64,000 nt of DNA. Origin: JBBDYG01 sp040901765. Lineage in GTDB: Bacteria > Planctomycetota > Planctomycetia > Pirellulales > Lacipirellulaceae. The position numbers and the translations under genes are program-made. The notes beneath the pieces are model-generated. The model was given only the letters and a program-made list of their open reading frames with translations, was not told where the DNA came from and ran no database searches. Shown piece by piece: positions 45,203-54,525 of the stretch. Within the stretch, counting starts at the first letter, position 1. The number at the start of each line of letters is the position of its first letter. Where the stretch lies: the NCBI GenBank assembly GCA_040901765.1, contig JBBDYG010000111.1:186001-250000 (forward strand), in the 5' to 3' direction.

Positions 45203-45957
45203 CGGGTTCGGTTCCACTTTTCTTCAGCAGCACTGCGGCGGTGGTACCGCGGAACCAATTGGAAGTGATCGTCAAACTCACCGGCTAAGAACCTTCGCCA
45301 GCCAAGCTCGCCGACGGCGCGGGCCGTGGGTTGCCAATGGGCTTCTGGGACGACTGAAACATGCTGGGGCAAGCGTACGCACAGCTTCGTGAGCACAGGC
45401 CCCGTCACTGCGTCTCCGGATTGAAGCTCTTCGAGCCAGTCGTTCACTGTTCGGATGCGGGTCTTATCGGGCGCAAGTACGAGATCGCCGCCGGCCGAGT
45501 AGGCCTGCACAAATAACTCGTCGCGCTGTGCGTCGAGCACCGCCCAAATTCGGTCGGCAGATTCCCCGGATTGGTGGGCCAATACCGCAAGGGTGGAAAC
45601 ACCGACCAACTTCGCCCCCGTGGCGTAGGCCAATGTTTTGGCGGTGGTGACGCCGATTCGCAGGCCGGTGAACGAGCCGGGACCAACCGTGACCGCGATT
45701 AAACCGAGCGAACTCGGTTGCCAACCCGCGTCATTCAGCGCCTGCTTCATGATCGGTGCCAGGCACTGGGCAGCTCTCTGGTCCTCGGGCAGGTAAACTT
45801 CGCTATGGACGGCGAGGCCTGCTGCGGGCTCCCCCTGCAAGAGCGCCACCGAGCCGCTGCGACCTGAGGTTTCCAAGGCAAGTATTCGCACGCGATGACT
45901 CCAGGGGGCCGGACCCAGTGAATCCGGACCATATTCGGGCATCGTCGCAACCGTCAA
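45199..45957 (-). CDS. tsaB: tRNA t6A modification protein TsaB
   Basis: 252 aa as drawn. A GTG at 45891 gives VRILALETSGRSGSVALLQG, the typical TsaB N-terminus, and may be the true start. VTVGPGSFTGLRIGVTTAKT matches TsaB, with a degenerate ATPase fold and no HxxxH metal site. With TsaC/D/E it makes the N6-threonylcarbamoyl adenosine at tRNA position 37. The last codons and stop fall in a dispersed repeat. Confidence 0.9.
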   Translation of the reverse strand: MTVATMPEYGPDSLGPAPWSHRVRILALETSGRSGSVALLQGEPAAGLAVHSEVYLPEDQRAAQCLAPIMKQALNDAGWQPSSLGLIAVTVGPGSFTGLRIGVTTAKTLAYATGAKLVGVSTLAVLAHQSGESADRIWAVLDAQRDELFVQAYSAGGDLVLAPDKTRIRTVNDWLEELQSGDAVTGPVLTKLCVRLPQHVSVVPEAHWQPTARAVGELGWRRFLAGEFDDHFQLVPRYHRRSAAEEKWNRTR

Positions 45958-46153
45958 TCGTCATATCCGCCCGATGGAATCGACTTTGCGACGCTTGACC
46001 CAAGTCTTAGTGCCATCTAGACTTGAGAGCTTACGAGCCATTTGGGATCAGGGTGTGTGCTGATCCGATTCGCGGGCGCTGTGCGGCACGGCCGCGTAGT
46101 TCTTGACTGCGAGTATTTCCGTTTTTGATCGTGTCGCATAGGGCGGTGGCGCT

Positions 46154-46906
46154 TTGAAGCGAGCAATCATCAGCGACGTCCATGCGAATCACGAAGCCCT
46201 GCAGGCCGTGCTCGCGCACATCCGCACGCAGCACGTAGACGAAACGTACTGCCTCGGCGACATCATCGGCTACGGCCCCAATCCTTGCGAGTGCCTCGAC
46301 TTAATCATTGATTCGTGCAACGTCTGCCTGCTGGGAAACCACGATCAGGGCGCATTGTTCGATCCCGAGGGGTTCAACAGTGGCGCCGAGCGGGCGATTT
46401 TTTGGACCCGCCAGCAACTCGAGCATGCCCGCGGGGATCGTGCTCAGATCGACCGGCGGTGGGAGTTCCTCGGCGAGTTGCCCCGCGTGCAGCGCGATGG
46501 CGACTGGCTCTACGTCCACGGCTCGCCCCGCAATCCCGTGAACGAGTACGTGTTCCCCGAAGACATTTACAACCAAAAGAAAATGGAGAAGCTATTCAGC
46601 TTAGTCCACCGCGGCTGTTTCCAAGGGCATACCCACGTACCGGGCGTGTTCACCGAGAGCCGAAATTTTCTCACTCCCGAAGAGACGGATTACGTTTACG
46701 AGTTCGGCGACCAAAAGTTCATGGTCAACGTCGGTTCGGTGGGCCAGCCGAGGGATGGCGATCCCCGTTCTTGCTATGTGATTCAAGAAGACAATCGGCT
46801 GACATTCCACCGTGTTGAGTACGACCGCGGAGCGACCGCCAACAAGATCTACAACATAGCCGACCTCGACGACTTTCTTGGCGATCGGATTAAGCAAGGA
46901 CGCTGA
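46154..46906 (+). CDS. metallophosphoesterase, calcineurin-like
   Basis: 250 aa with a TTG start (KRAIISDVHANHEALQAVLA follows directly; no ATG or GTG fits). Metal-site motifs: SDVHAN, LGDIIGYGPNPCECL, LGNHDQGAL, YVHGSP and QGHTHVPG, in the order of the calcineurin-like fold (YfcE/ApaH-like). The C-terminal GSVGQPRDGDPRSCYVI is common in this subfamily. Cytoplasmic; substrate unknown, phosphodiester or nucleotide hydrolysis likely. Confidence 0.9.
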   Translation: MKRAIISDVHANHEALQAVLAHIRTQHVDETYCLGDIIGYGPNPCECLDLIIDSCNVCLLGNHDQGALFDPEGFNSGAERAIFWTRQQLEHARGDRAQIDRRWEFLGELPRVQRDGDWLYVHGSPRNPVNEYVFPEDIYNQKKMEKLFSLVHRGCFQGHTHVPGVFTESRNFLTPEETDYVYEFGDQKFMVNVGSVGQPRDGDPRSCYVIQEDNRLTFHRVEYDRGATANKIYNIADLDDFLGDRIKQGR

Positions 46907-46915
46907 ACACTTCAG

Positions 46916-46977
46916 GTTGTGCGCGGGTCTCCCCACCCCGCACCCCCACGTTGTGCGCGGGTCTCCCGACCCCGCAC
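46916..46977. repeat. 28-bp direct repeat
   Basis: GTTGTGCGCGGGTCTCCCCA followed by CCCCGCAC (46916-46943) recurs at 46950-46977 with one mismatch, 6 nt apart, between the phosphoesterase and yidC. A third partial copy follows. Confidence 0.75.
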
Positions 46978-47085
46978 CGACTCGACCGCAGGTCTCCCCG
47001 ACGAAGCATTGCGGCAAGCCATGCTTGTCTCAACTGCTTCAAATACCCGTAACACTTTCGCTTTCAATCTGCACGACCCCCGCGC

Positions 47086-49518
47086 ATGGCCGAATCCAAA
47101 GAACCCAGCATGGAACGCCGCTTCTTCGCCTTTATCGTGATGGCGGTGGGGGTGTTGATGCTCTTCAATTTCTGGCAAGCCCAGAATGCGCCGCCACCGC
47201 GCAAGCTGGCGAAGCCGGCGGGCGTTGAGGAAAAAGAAGAAGCTGCCGCGCCCGCCGAGAACGAACTGCCTGCAACGGTGGAAGCTCCCGCCGACGAACC
47301 GCCCGCCGTCGAGGCCGAACCGCCCGCCGAATTGCAATATTTGACGCTCGGCTCCGTCGACCGCAGCAGCGCCTATCGCATGTTGGTGACGGTCACCAAT
47401 GCCGGCGCCGGCGTGCGGCGGGTGGAACTTGCGAATCCTCAGTTCCGCGATCTGCACGATCGCAGCGGCTATCTCGGACACTTGGAACTCGTCGACGATC
47501 CGGCCGGCGGTGCGCGGGCGCGAATCGTCGGTGATGGAACCCCTGCTTTCAAAGCGGGGCTGCGCGCGGGCGACGTAGTTACCGCGATCGCGCTTCCTAA
47601 TACGCAAGCCCCCACGCCGATCGCTAAGCCGGCGGACCTCCGACAGGCGCTCGCCGGCACGAAGCCGCGGGACGAGGTGAGACTTACCATCCGTCGCGAC
47701 GGTGCGGAGCAGCAGCTTGACGCTGCGACGTTGACCCGCCGGCCCCTCGAGGTGATTCGCCCCGAGATTGAGAACATCCTGCTCTATTCGACCAAACGAC
47801 CCGAAGGATATGTCGATCACCCGTCGTTCGTCGTGCAACTTCAATCCGTCGACGCGCTGAAGGCGGACGACCCGGCGGTTAAGGCCGCCAACGAGGCGCT
47901 TGCCACCGGCAACTGGCAGGTCGAGGCCGCCACACCGAGCTCCGTCGGCTTTCGTCAGCGTCTTCCAGCGCTCGGACTGGAGGTCGTTAAGCGCTACCAG
48001 CTTAAAGAAGTGCCGGCAGCCGAGCTTAGCAACGAAGACTTTCCAGCCTACGACTTTCAACTCGACTGCGAGGTGCGAAATCTAAACGCGCAGCCGCGGA
48101 AAGTCGTCTATCACCTTCGAGGCCCAAACGGTTTGCCCATTGAGGGATGGTGGTATGCCACCAAGGTTAGCCGCGGATGGGGCAGCGCGGGGTTGAGAGA
48201 TGTGCTGGTGCGGTTCCCGAATCAAGGAACGACCGAGCAGGGCGCGGCATACATCGCCGACGGCGATATCGAAGTGCTGGGTGCAAGCGGTGCCGGCGGC
48301 GAGCCGCTGGGGACTCTCTACGCCGGCGTCGATGCGCAGTATTTCGCTTCGATGATTTTGCCCGTCGCGCCCGATATCGAGTCGGAATTGTTCAAAGAAG
48401 TTCAACCGGAAGTCGTGGGGCAGAAGCTTGCGGAGCGGTGGCCGCAGACTTATACCAACGTCTCCTTCCGTATGGTCCGCACGCCGTTAGAACTTCAAGC
48501 GGCCGGTCAGCCCGGCGACACGGTGACCGATAAGCTACAGGTATTCAACGGTCCCAAGCGCCCGTCACTGCTAAATCAATACCAAGCTGCCAACAACCCG
48601 AGTTACACGCTGGGCGACATCTTGACTTACGGCTGGTTTGGACCGGTTGCCAAGTTGATGCTCGCCATTCTCCACGCGTTCTACGCGGTGGTGCATAACT
48701 ATGGCATCGCGATCATCATGCTCACCGTACTGGTGCGGGGGTTGATGTTCCCGTTGAGCCGCAAGCAAGCGATCAACATGGCGAAGATGCAAGAGCTAAA
48801 GCCGGAAATCGACCGCATCGCCGAAAAGTACAAGAACGACGTCGAAAAGCGAACTAAAGCCCAGCAGGAGTTGTTCCGCAAGCACAGCTACAACCCGATG
48901 GGCGGTTGCTTGATGATGTTTATCCAGTTGCCGATCTTCATCGGCCTCTATCGCTCGTTGATGGTCGACGTCGAGCTGCGCGACGCACCGCTCATTTCTC
49001 ACGCGATCCGCTGGTGCTCGAACCTCGCGGCACCCGACATGCTCTACGACTGGTCGTGGATCATGCCGGAGTTTATCAATAATGGCATCGGCTTCTTCGG
49101 CCTTGGCCCGTATCTGAATATATTGCCGTTGATCACGGTGGCGCTATTCCTCGTACAGCAAAAAATGTTCATGCCGCCGCCGGCCAACGAACAGGCCGCG
49201 ATGCAGATGAAGATCATGCAGTACATGATGGTCTTCATGGGCCTGTTGTTCTACAAAGTCGCCAGCGGTTTATGTCTCTATTTCATCGCCTCCAGCCTAT
49301 GGGGCATGGCCGAACGCAAGTTACTGCCCAAGCCGAAGCCCGCCGACGCGAATTTAATGGAAGGCGGTACTTCCGGAGGACAGGACAGAAAGGGCGGCGG
49401 TCCGAGCAACCCGTTCGGCTCGGACAAACCTAAGCCCGGCGCAAGTCCTAATGGCACGGCGAAGAATGCCACCACGAGAAGGGATCGGTCCGACTCGAAA
49501 CGGCGAAGTAAACGCTAG
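47086..49518 (+). CDS. yidC: membrane protein insertase YidC with PDZ-like insertion
   Basis: 810 aa against about 550 in E. coli. N-terminal TM (about 13-29), a Pro/Ala/Glu linker, then a periplasmic domain. Residues about 145-218 read RIVGDGTPAFKAGLRAGDVV, then DLRQALAGTKPRDEVRLTIR, a PDZ-like domain. The insertase core begins near residue 520 with TM2 and LVRGLMFPLSRKQAINMAKM (conserved hydrophilic-groove Arg), then SYNPMGGCLMMFIQLPIFIG and three further TM segments. The tail (last about 70 residues) is Gly/Lys/Arg-rich and probably binds the ribosome. It inserts inner-membrane proteins with or without SecYEG. Confidence 0.94.
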   Translation: MAESKEPSMERRFFAFIVMAVGVLMLFNFWQAQNAPPPRKLAKPAGVEEKEEAAAPAENELPATVEAPADEPPAVEAEPPAELQYLTLGSVDRSSAYRMLVTVTNAGAGVRRVELANPQFRDLHDRSGYLGHLELVDDPAGGARARIVGDGTPAFKAGLRAGDVVTAIALPNTQAPTPIAKPADLRQALAGTKPRDEVRLTIRRDGAEQQLDAATLTRRPLEVIRPEIENILLYSTKRPEGYVDHPSFVVQLQSVDALKADDPAVKAANEALATGNWQVEAATPSSVGFRQRLPALGLEVVKRYQLKEVPAAELSNEDFPAYDFQLDCEVRNLNAQPRKVVYHLRGPNGLPIEGWWYATKVSRGWGSAGLRDVLVRFPNQGTTEQGAAYIADGDIEVLGASGAGGEPLGTLYAGVDAQYFASMILPVAPDIESELFKEVQPEVVGQKLAERWPQTYTNVSFRMVRTPLELQAAGQPGDTVTDKLQVFNGPKRPSLLNQYQAANNPSYTLGDILTYGWFGPVAKLMLAILHAFYAVVHNYGIAIIMLTVLVRGLMFPLSRKQAINMAKMQELKPEIDRIAEKYKNDVEKRTKAQQELFRKHSYNPMGGCLMMFIQLPIFIGLYRSLMVDVELRDAPLISHAIRWCSNLAAPDMLYDWSWIMPEFINNGIGFFGLGPYLNILPLITVALFLVQQKMFMPPPANEQAAMQMKIMQYMMVFMGLLFYKVASGLCLYFIASSLWGMAERKLLPKPKPADANLMEGGTSGGQDRKGGGPSNPFGSDKPKPGASPNGTAKNATTRRDRSDSKRRSKR

Positions 49519-49720
49519 TGACGCAAGAGCACGAATCGACTCATCAAGCAGCGGAATCAGCCTCAACTGCTAACGGACGCTGATCCGATGCTAGTCGAGA
49601 AGAAGCTCTCAAGTCTGTGGAACAAGTACTGTCCACTCACTCCTCATTAGCGTCCAATTAGCGTCTATTAGCGGTTTAACTTCTTGTGACTTTTCGTGCC
49701 TATTTGTGGCCGCTCGTTCG

Positions 49721-51094
49721 ATGCTCGATGTTGCTGACACGATCGCGGCAATTGCAGTTCCACACGCCAGCGGGGCGCGGGGCGTGGTGCGGGTGAGTGG
49801 TCCGGAGGCGATTTCGGTCGTTGAGCGGTGCTTTACTTCCGCCGACGGACAGCGACTTTGCCAGTTGCGTCAAGCGACGGCTCTGACCGGCACGCTCCGC
49901 ATCGCGCTCGCCGATCGGCCGAGCATTCCCTTGCCATGTGACGCCTTCGTTTGGCGCGGCTCGGCAAGTTACACGCGTCAACCCACGGTCGAATTGCATA
50001 CGCTCGGCTCGCCGCCGTTGCTGCAAGCAACGCTTCGCCACCTGTGCGATCAAGGCGCTCGGATGGCCGAACCCGGGGAATTTACGCTACGGGCGTTTCT
50101 CGCAGGGCGGATCGATCTGACGCAAGCCGAAGCGGTCCTCGGAGTGATCGACGCACGCGGCGCTGCCGCTTTACAAACGGCGTTGCGCCAACTCGCCGGC
50201 GGGCTTACTCAGCCGCTTGCAGCGCTGCGGTCGTCGCTCATCGATCTGCTCGCCGATCTGGAAGCCGGCCTCGACTTCGTGGAAGAAGACATTGAGTTTG
50301 TCACTCGTGACGAAGTGCTGCGTCGGGTGGATCATGTCGCAACGGAAGTTCAATCGCTCATTGGCCGTCTCTCGCACCGGGGCGAAGCCGCATCGTTGCC
50401 GCGGCTCGTATTGGTTGGACCACCCAATAGCGGCAAGAGCAGCCTGTTCAATGCGTTGGTGCAGCAGTTCGGGACGGGCACGCCCCAACCAGCGCTCGTC
50501 TCAAATAGAGCCGGCACCACGCGAGACTTTCTGGCGGTCCGACTTGCACTTGGCGATATCCAGTGCGAGTTGGTCGACACCGCAGGCATCGAGCAAGCAA
50601 GCGCGGCAAGCCTTTTGGATGCCGCCGCCCAAGAACTCGCGCTCGACCAGGGCCGCCGCGCCGATTTGCTGCTCCAATGCGTCGATGCTACCAGCCAGTA
50701 CGTTGACGAACCGGCCGGCAATTCTGAGGGCGTCATTATTTTCACCAAGTGCGACCTGCAGTCGCCTATCGGAGGCGCCGGCATCGCAACGAGCGCGCAC
50801 ACCGGAGCCGGCCTGGCCGCGCTCGCGTCCGAACTTCGCGTTCGCGCCATTGAACTCGCGGCCGAAGAGAAAAGTGGCCTGGTCGCCGGCACGAGCGCTC
50901 GGTGCGCCGAAAGCCTTCAATCTGCACGCGATGGCCTCGCGCGATTGCGACAACTCGTAATCGAATCGGCGGGCGACGAGCTTGTCGCCGCGGAGCTGCG
51001 CGACATCTTGAATCATTTGGGCCGTGTCGTTGGGACCGTCTACACGGATGACATTCTCGGCCAAATCTTCGGGCGATTCTGCATCGGGAAGTGA
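49721..51094 (+). CDS. mnmE: tRNA modification GTPase MnmE
   Basis: 457 aa from ATG 49721; a GTG at 49706 is possible. The N-terminal formyl-THF domain (DTIAAIAVPHASGARGVVRV) and the GTPase: G1 GPPNSGKSSLFN, the switch motif AGTTRDF, G3 DTAG and the C-terminal FGRFCIGK (Cys). The G4 motif is FTKCD instead of NKxD, Asn to Thr, which could alter guanine specificity or affinity. With MnmG it installs the 5-carboxymethylaminomethyl group on U34 of tRNAs. Confidence 0.94.
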   Translation: MLDVADTIAAIAVPHASGARGVVRVSGPEAISVVERCFTSADGQRLCQLRQATALTGTLRIALADRPSIPLPCDAFVWRGSASYTRQPTVELHTLGSPPLLQATLRHLCDQGARMAEPGEFTLRAFLAGRIDLTQAEAVLGVIDARGAAALQTALRQLAGGLTQPLAALRSSLIDLLADLEAGLDFVEEDIEFVTRDEVLRRVDHVATEVQSLIGRLSHRGEAASLPRLVLVGPPNSGKSSLFNALVQQFGTGTPQPALVSNRAGTTRDFLAVRLALGDIQCELVDTAGIEQASAASLLDAAAQELALDQGRRADLLLQCVDATSQYVDEPAGNSEGVIIFTKCDLQSPIGGAGIATSAHTGAGLAALASELRVRAIELAAEEKSGLVAGTSARCAESLQSARDGLARLRQLVIESAGDELVAAELRDILNHLGRVVGTVYTDDILGQIFGRFCIGK

Positions 51095-51144
51095 TCCGGC
51101 CTCCCTGGCAGAATCCGCCGAAATGCGTATACTTTTACACTCAC

Positions 51145-51218
51145 GCACCCGTAGCTCAACTGGATAGAGTACCGGACTACGAATCCGAAGGTTGCAGGTT
51201 CGACTCCTGCCGGGTGTA
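51145..51218 (+). tRNA. tRNA-Arg (ACG)
   Basis: 74 nt. Acceptor stem GCACCCG (51145-51151) pairs with CGGGTGT (51211-51217, one G-T pair), discriminator A. D-arm GCTCAACTGGATAGAGT; anticodon loop CTACGAA gives ACG; T-arm GCAGG-TTCGACT-CCTGC. The CCA end is not encoded. It is followed by CTTTTTCTT. Anticodon stem closing pair is C-A, the only irregularity. Confidence 0.92.
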
Positions 51219-51264
51219 CTTTTTCTTATCTTGGGACGCTCTCTCCCGCAACGGCGATGCCCGC

Positions 51265-52677
51265 ATGAATACGAGCGGCGGCGAGGCACGTGGCGGGAAT
51301 AATCGAACCGGCGAATTGCCAGCCCCAGACCTCGCAACTCCGCCGCGGGTGGTGTCCCTGCGCGAGGCTTTCTGGACTTGGTCTCGCGTGGCCATGCTAA
51401 GTTTCGGCGGGCCGGCCGGTCAGATCGCTGTGATGCACCGCATCGTGGTGGATGAAAAAAAGTGGATCGGCGAACAGCGGTATCTCCACGCGCTCAATTA
51501 TTGCATGTTGTTGCCCGGACCTGAGGCCACGCAGCTTGCCGTCTACATCGGTTGGCTAATGCACCGCACGCTCGGCGGGCTGATGGCGGGCATCCTGTTC
51601 GTGCTGCCGGGGTTTGCGGCAATACTGGCGCTGAGCATCATGTATGCCCGCTATCAGGAAACGCATTTCGTGCAAGCGATCTTCTTTGGCCTCAAGCCCG
51701 CGGTGATGGCGATTGTGCTGGAGGCCGTTCTGCGAATCGGGAAGCGGGTGCTCAAGAATGGCACGATGCTGACCCTCGCTGCCAGTTCGTTTGTCGCCAT
51801 TTTCTTCTTCAACGTTCCGTTTCCGCTTTTGATTCTCAGCGCCGCCCTGATTGGTTTTTTCGGTGGACGAATTGCACCGCAGCGGTTTGTGACCACGATG
51901 AGCACGAGCACGTCCGCCGCGCCGGATGAAGCAGTACGAGCCGATGTCAGTCCTTCCTGGCGGCGCAGCGCGATCGTCTGCGCCGTCTGCCTGTCGCTGT
52001 GGTTTGGGCCGATTATTGCAGTCGGACTACTGCTCGGTCCGCAGTCGGTGTTGTTCAAGGAATCCGTATTCTTTAGCCAAGCCGCGGTCGTGACGTTTGG
52101 TGGAGCCTACTCGGTATTGGCGTACATCACTCAGCAAGCCGTCGAGAAGTATGGCTGGCTCCAGCCCGGCGAAATGCTCGATGGCCTGGGGATGGCGGAA
52201 ACCACTCCCGGCCCGCTGATCATGGTCGTGCAGTTCGTCGCCTTCATGGGCGCCTACCGCAACCCCGGCCCGTTCGATCCGCTGACCGCCGGAATCCTTG
52301 GCTCGGTGCTCACGACGTGGGTCACATTCGTCCCCTGTTTCTTCTGGATATTTCTCGGGGCACCCTACATCGAACGCTTGCGCGGCAACCGGCTGCTCGG
52401 CTCCGCACTTTCGGCAATCACTGCGGCAGTTGTCGGCGTGATCCTGAACCTGGCCGTGTGGTTCTCAATTCACACGTTGTTCGCCGAAGTGCGAACGGAA
52501 GTCATCGGACCTGTTCGGCTACTCGTGCCGGAGTGGGATACGATGCACGTAGGTTCGCTCGGCGTGGCGGTGCTTGCCGTGCTGCTGACATTCTATTGGA
52601 AACGCGGAATGGCAATCACGCTTGCGACATCGGCCGCGCTGGGCCTCGTGATTTACTATGCGACGAATCTCTCGTGA
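51265..52677 (+). CDS. chrA: chromate transporter ChrA
   Basis: 470 aa from ATG 51265; the open frame upstream runs through the tRNA and is not coding. Two ChrA halves: SFGGPAGQIAVMHRIVVDEK, then LPGPEATQLAVYIGWLMHRT in the first, and TFGGAYSVLAYITQQAVEKY, then AETTPGPLIMVVQFVAFMGA in the second. About 10-12 TM segments. CHR-family members export chromate by antiport. No ChrB regulator or metal operon is nearby, so its substrate in this organism could differ. Confidence 0.92.
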   Translation: MNTSGGEARGGNNRTGELPAPDLATPPRVVSLREAFWTWSRVAMLSFGGPAGQIAVMHRIVVDEKKWIGEQRYLHALNYCMLLPGPEATQLAVYIGWLMHRTLGGLMAGILFVLPGFAAILALSIMYARYQETHFVQAIFFGLKPAVMAIVLEAVLRIGKRVLKNGTMLTLAASSFVAIFFFNVPFPLLILSAALIGFFGGRIAPQRFVTTMSTSTSAAPDEAVRADVSPSWRRSAIVCAVCLSLWFGPIIAVGLLLGPQSVLFKESVFFSQAAVVTFGGAYSVLAYITQQAVEKYGWLQPGEMLDGLGMAETTPGPLIMVVQFVAFMGAYRNPGPFDPLTAGILGSVLTTWVTFVPCFFWIFLGAPYIERLRGNRLLGSALSAITAAVVGVILNLAVWFSIHTLFAEVRTEVIGPVRLLVPEWDTMHVGSLGVAVLAVLLTFYWKRGMAITLATSAALGLVIYYATNLS

Positions 52678-52830
52678 CGTTTGGGCCGTGGGAAGCAACG
52701 TTACGCATAGTGCGCATGGGAGCGACGCGACCGAACTCCATTCGGCCGGTACACTTCTTTCGTGCAGAGTTGCAGCGTCTTCAGTCGTTCCATACACTAG
52801 ACCTGTTGCACCTCATGGAGTACTTGGCAG

Positions 52831-54525
52831 ATGAACGTTTTGCATTCGCTTTGCTTTCCTGTTTTCGTTTGGATATTGATCCTCACCAGTGGAATCGCTC
52901 CTGCGAGCGCCGCTGGTCAGCGCGAGTCCGTCGGCGTTACGTTCACGCGCCAAGTGACATTCGAGTTGACCTTTGCCAACCGCGACGTGATTTGGCTTGG
53001 CGATCCCGCTTCTCCGACGGCTCTCGCGTATGCCAAGCCCAATGCCCGGCCGATTGCCACCGATGTGTGCGTCAGCACCATTGTCGAAGACCACGAATCG
53101 CCGCGCCGCCGTTACTTGCGTGAAGCGCGCATTGCAGCCGACAACCCTCGCAGCGTGTACGCGTTCACCAAGGATCGCGAAAAAGTCATCGGCGCTATCG
53201 ACGACCGAGGCCGTTTTTCACCGAACGAGTTCTACCAGAACAACCGTGAGCTGTTACCGACGTGGCCGACGGACGCATCGAACCTCGCTTACGATTCCGC
53301 AGAAAACGCGCTCTACTACGCGGTCGAAGTCCCCGGTCCGCTGGTGACGGAATCGCTTGATTTCCTGCCGTTAGAATTGTCCGACGCCGAGGGCAATACC
53401 GTCGCCGGGCATTACGCGATCGACTATGCGCCGTCGGACAATAGCGGCGAAGCGGCCAAAGCCGCGGTGGTCTCGCTCGCCCTCCAGACCCAGGGAAAGT
53501 CGATTGTTCTCGCGAAGGCAACTTTGCCGAGCGTCTTTCGTCGCGCCCACGTTCAGCTTGGTTCGTTCGACAACAACGCCGGAGCCTACTTGCTGGAAGC
53601 CGCTTACAGGGAAGGTGCGATCGACAATCGCGACTCGGAACCGAGCGTGACCGTCACGTTCAACGCCGAGTTCGCGCCGTCGGTCCGGAGCGACCAGGAA
53701 TCTCTGATCCTCATCAACGCCCCTCAACCTGCGGATCAGCCCGAGGCCACGCTTGCGAAGATCACTATTGACGGCAATTTCGACGACTGGCGAAATGTTG
53801 CGGGCGTGGATGACCCCCGGGGCGATGGGGTTCCCTATCTAGAATACATCCCCGATGTTGACCTCCTGGAATTTAAGGTCGCTCACGACGACCGGCACAT
53901 TTATCTTTACGCGCGCGTGGCCGGACAGGTGGGTCGTTCGCACCCCGATGGCGGACGCAGCTATTTCTATGCCTACATCGACGTCGATCAAGATTCTGGC
54001 ACTGGGTTTCTACCAACCCGCGACGACGACTGTTATTTCGGCGTTGACATCGGCGACGATTGCGAGGTGCAGTTCGAGTTCGTCAACAATTCCTTACACA
54101 AAGCATTCTATGGCTTCTGTGGACTTGGCGGGGACGGCAACGTCCTCAAACAACAAGTCACCATCGGTAAAAGCCAGTATGGCCGCTTCGACGACAACGG
54201 GGTCGAACGGGCAAACTACAAATCGGAGTATATTTATCGCGATGGAATCACCGAGATCACCGAGGATCTGAAAGTCGGCACCAGTGACACGATCCGCGTG
54301 GCCGTGTCGCCCGACGGCCGCGAAGTGGAGGTCGTATCTGCATTCACCGGGTTCCTTAAAGATCCCGCCGGTCGGCCGACGGTCGCGCTCGGCCAGACAA
54401 TCGATATCGCCGCGGGAATGGAATGCGACAGCAAAGCCTACCTCGGGAAGAAACATTGGGCCGCCGATAGCACGATCGCAATTCGCGGTTACCAGTTGAG
54501 TCGCCCAGTCACCGCCTCGGAATGA
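52831..54525 (+). CDS. secreted protein with DOMON/CBM9-like C-terminal domain
   Basis: 564 aa with signal peptide (LCFPVFVWILILTSGIAPAS). The first 300 residues are beta-rich without a recognised family. Around residue 310 begins TIDGNFDDWRNVAGVDDPRG, then HDDRHIYLYARVAGQVGRSH, YFYAYIDVDQDSGTGFL and DYGVDIG-like segments. This matches the heme/sugar-binding DOMON/CBM9 family beta-sandwich that starts with DGxxxDW. The stop overlaps the next start by 4 nt (ATGA). Function unknown; an extracellular carbohydrate-binding or heme-binding role is possible. Confidence 0.8.
   Translation: MNVLHSLCFPVFVWILILTSGIAPASAAGQRESVGVTFTRQVTFELTFANRDVIWLGDPASPTALAYAKPNARPIATDVCVSTIVEDHESPRRRYLREARIAADNPRSVYAFTKDREKVIGAIDDRGRFSPNEFYQNNRELLPTWPTDASNLAYDSAENALYYAVEVPGPLVTESLDFLPLELSDAEGNTVAGHYAIDYAPSDNSGEAAKAAVVSLALQTQGKSIVLAKATLPSVFRRAHVQLGSFDNNAGAYLLEAAYREGAIDNRDSEPSVTVTFNAEFAPSVRSDQESLILINAPQPADQPEATLAKITIDGNFDDWRNVAGVDDPRGDGVPYLEYIPDVDLLEFKVAHDDRHIYLYARVAGQVGRSHPDGGRSYFYAYIDVDQDSGTGFLPTRDDDCYFGVDIGDDCEVQFEFVNNSLHKAFYGFCGLGGDGNVLKQQVTIGKSQYGRFDDNGVERANYKSEYIYRDGITEITEDLKVGTSDTIRVAVSPDGREVEVVSAFTGFLKDPAGRPTVALGQTIDIAAGMECDSKAYLGKKHWAADSTIAIRGYQLSRPVTASE

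Noticed and set aside
46916..46977. Direct repeats as a CRISPR start
   Set aside because: Only two full copies, 6-nt spacing, no cas genes; it is a simple tandem intergenic repeat.
46912..48060. Minus-strand open frame of 382 codons over yidC 5' half
   Set aside because: Antisense of yidC; sequence low-complexity, no start context.
51091..51264. Open frame through tRNA-Arg into chrA
   Set aside because: The tRNA has a complete cloverleaf; chrA starts at 51265 before its family motif.
51145..52677. tRNA-adjacent chrA as an integrated island
   Set aside because: No integrase, no duplicated tRNA end, and composition is like neighbours.
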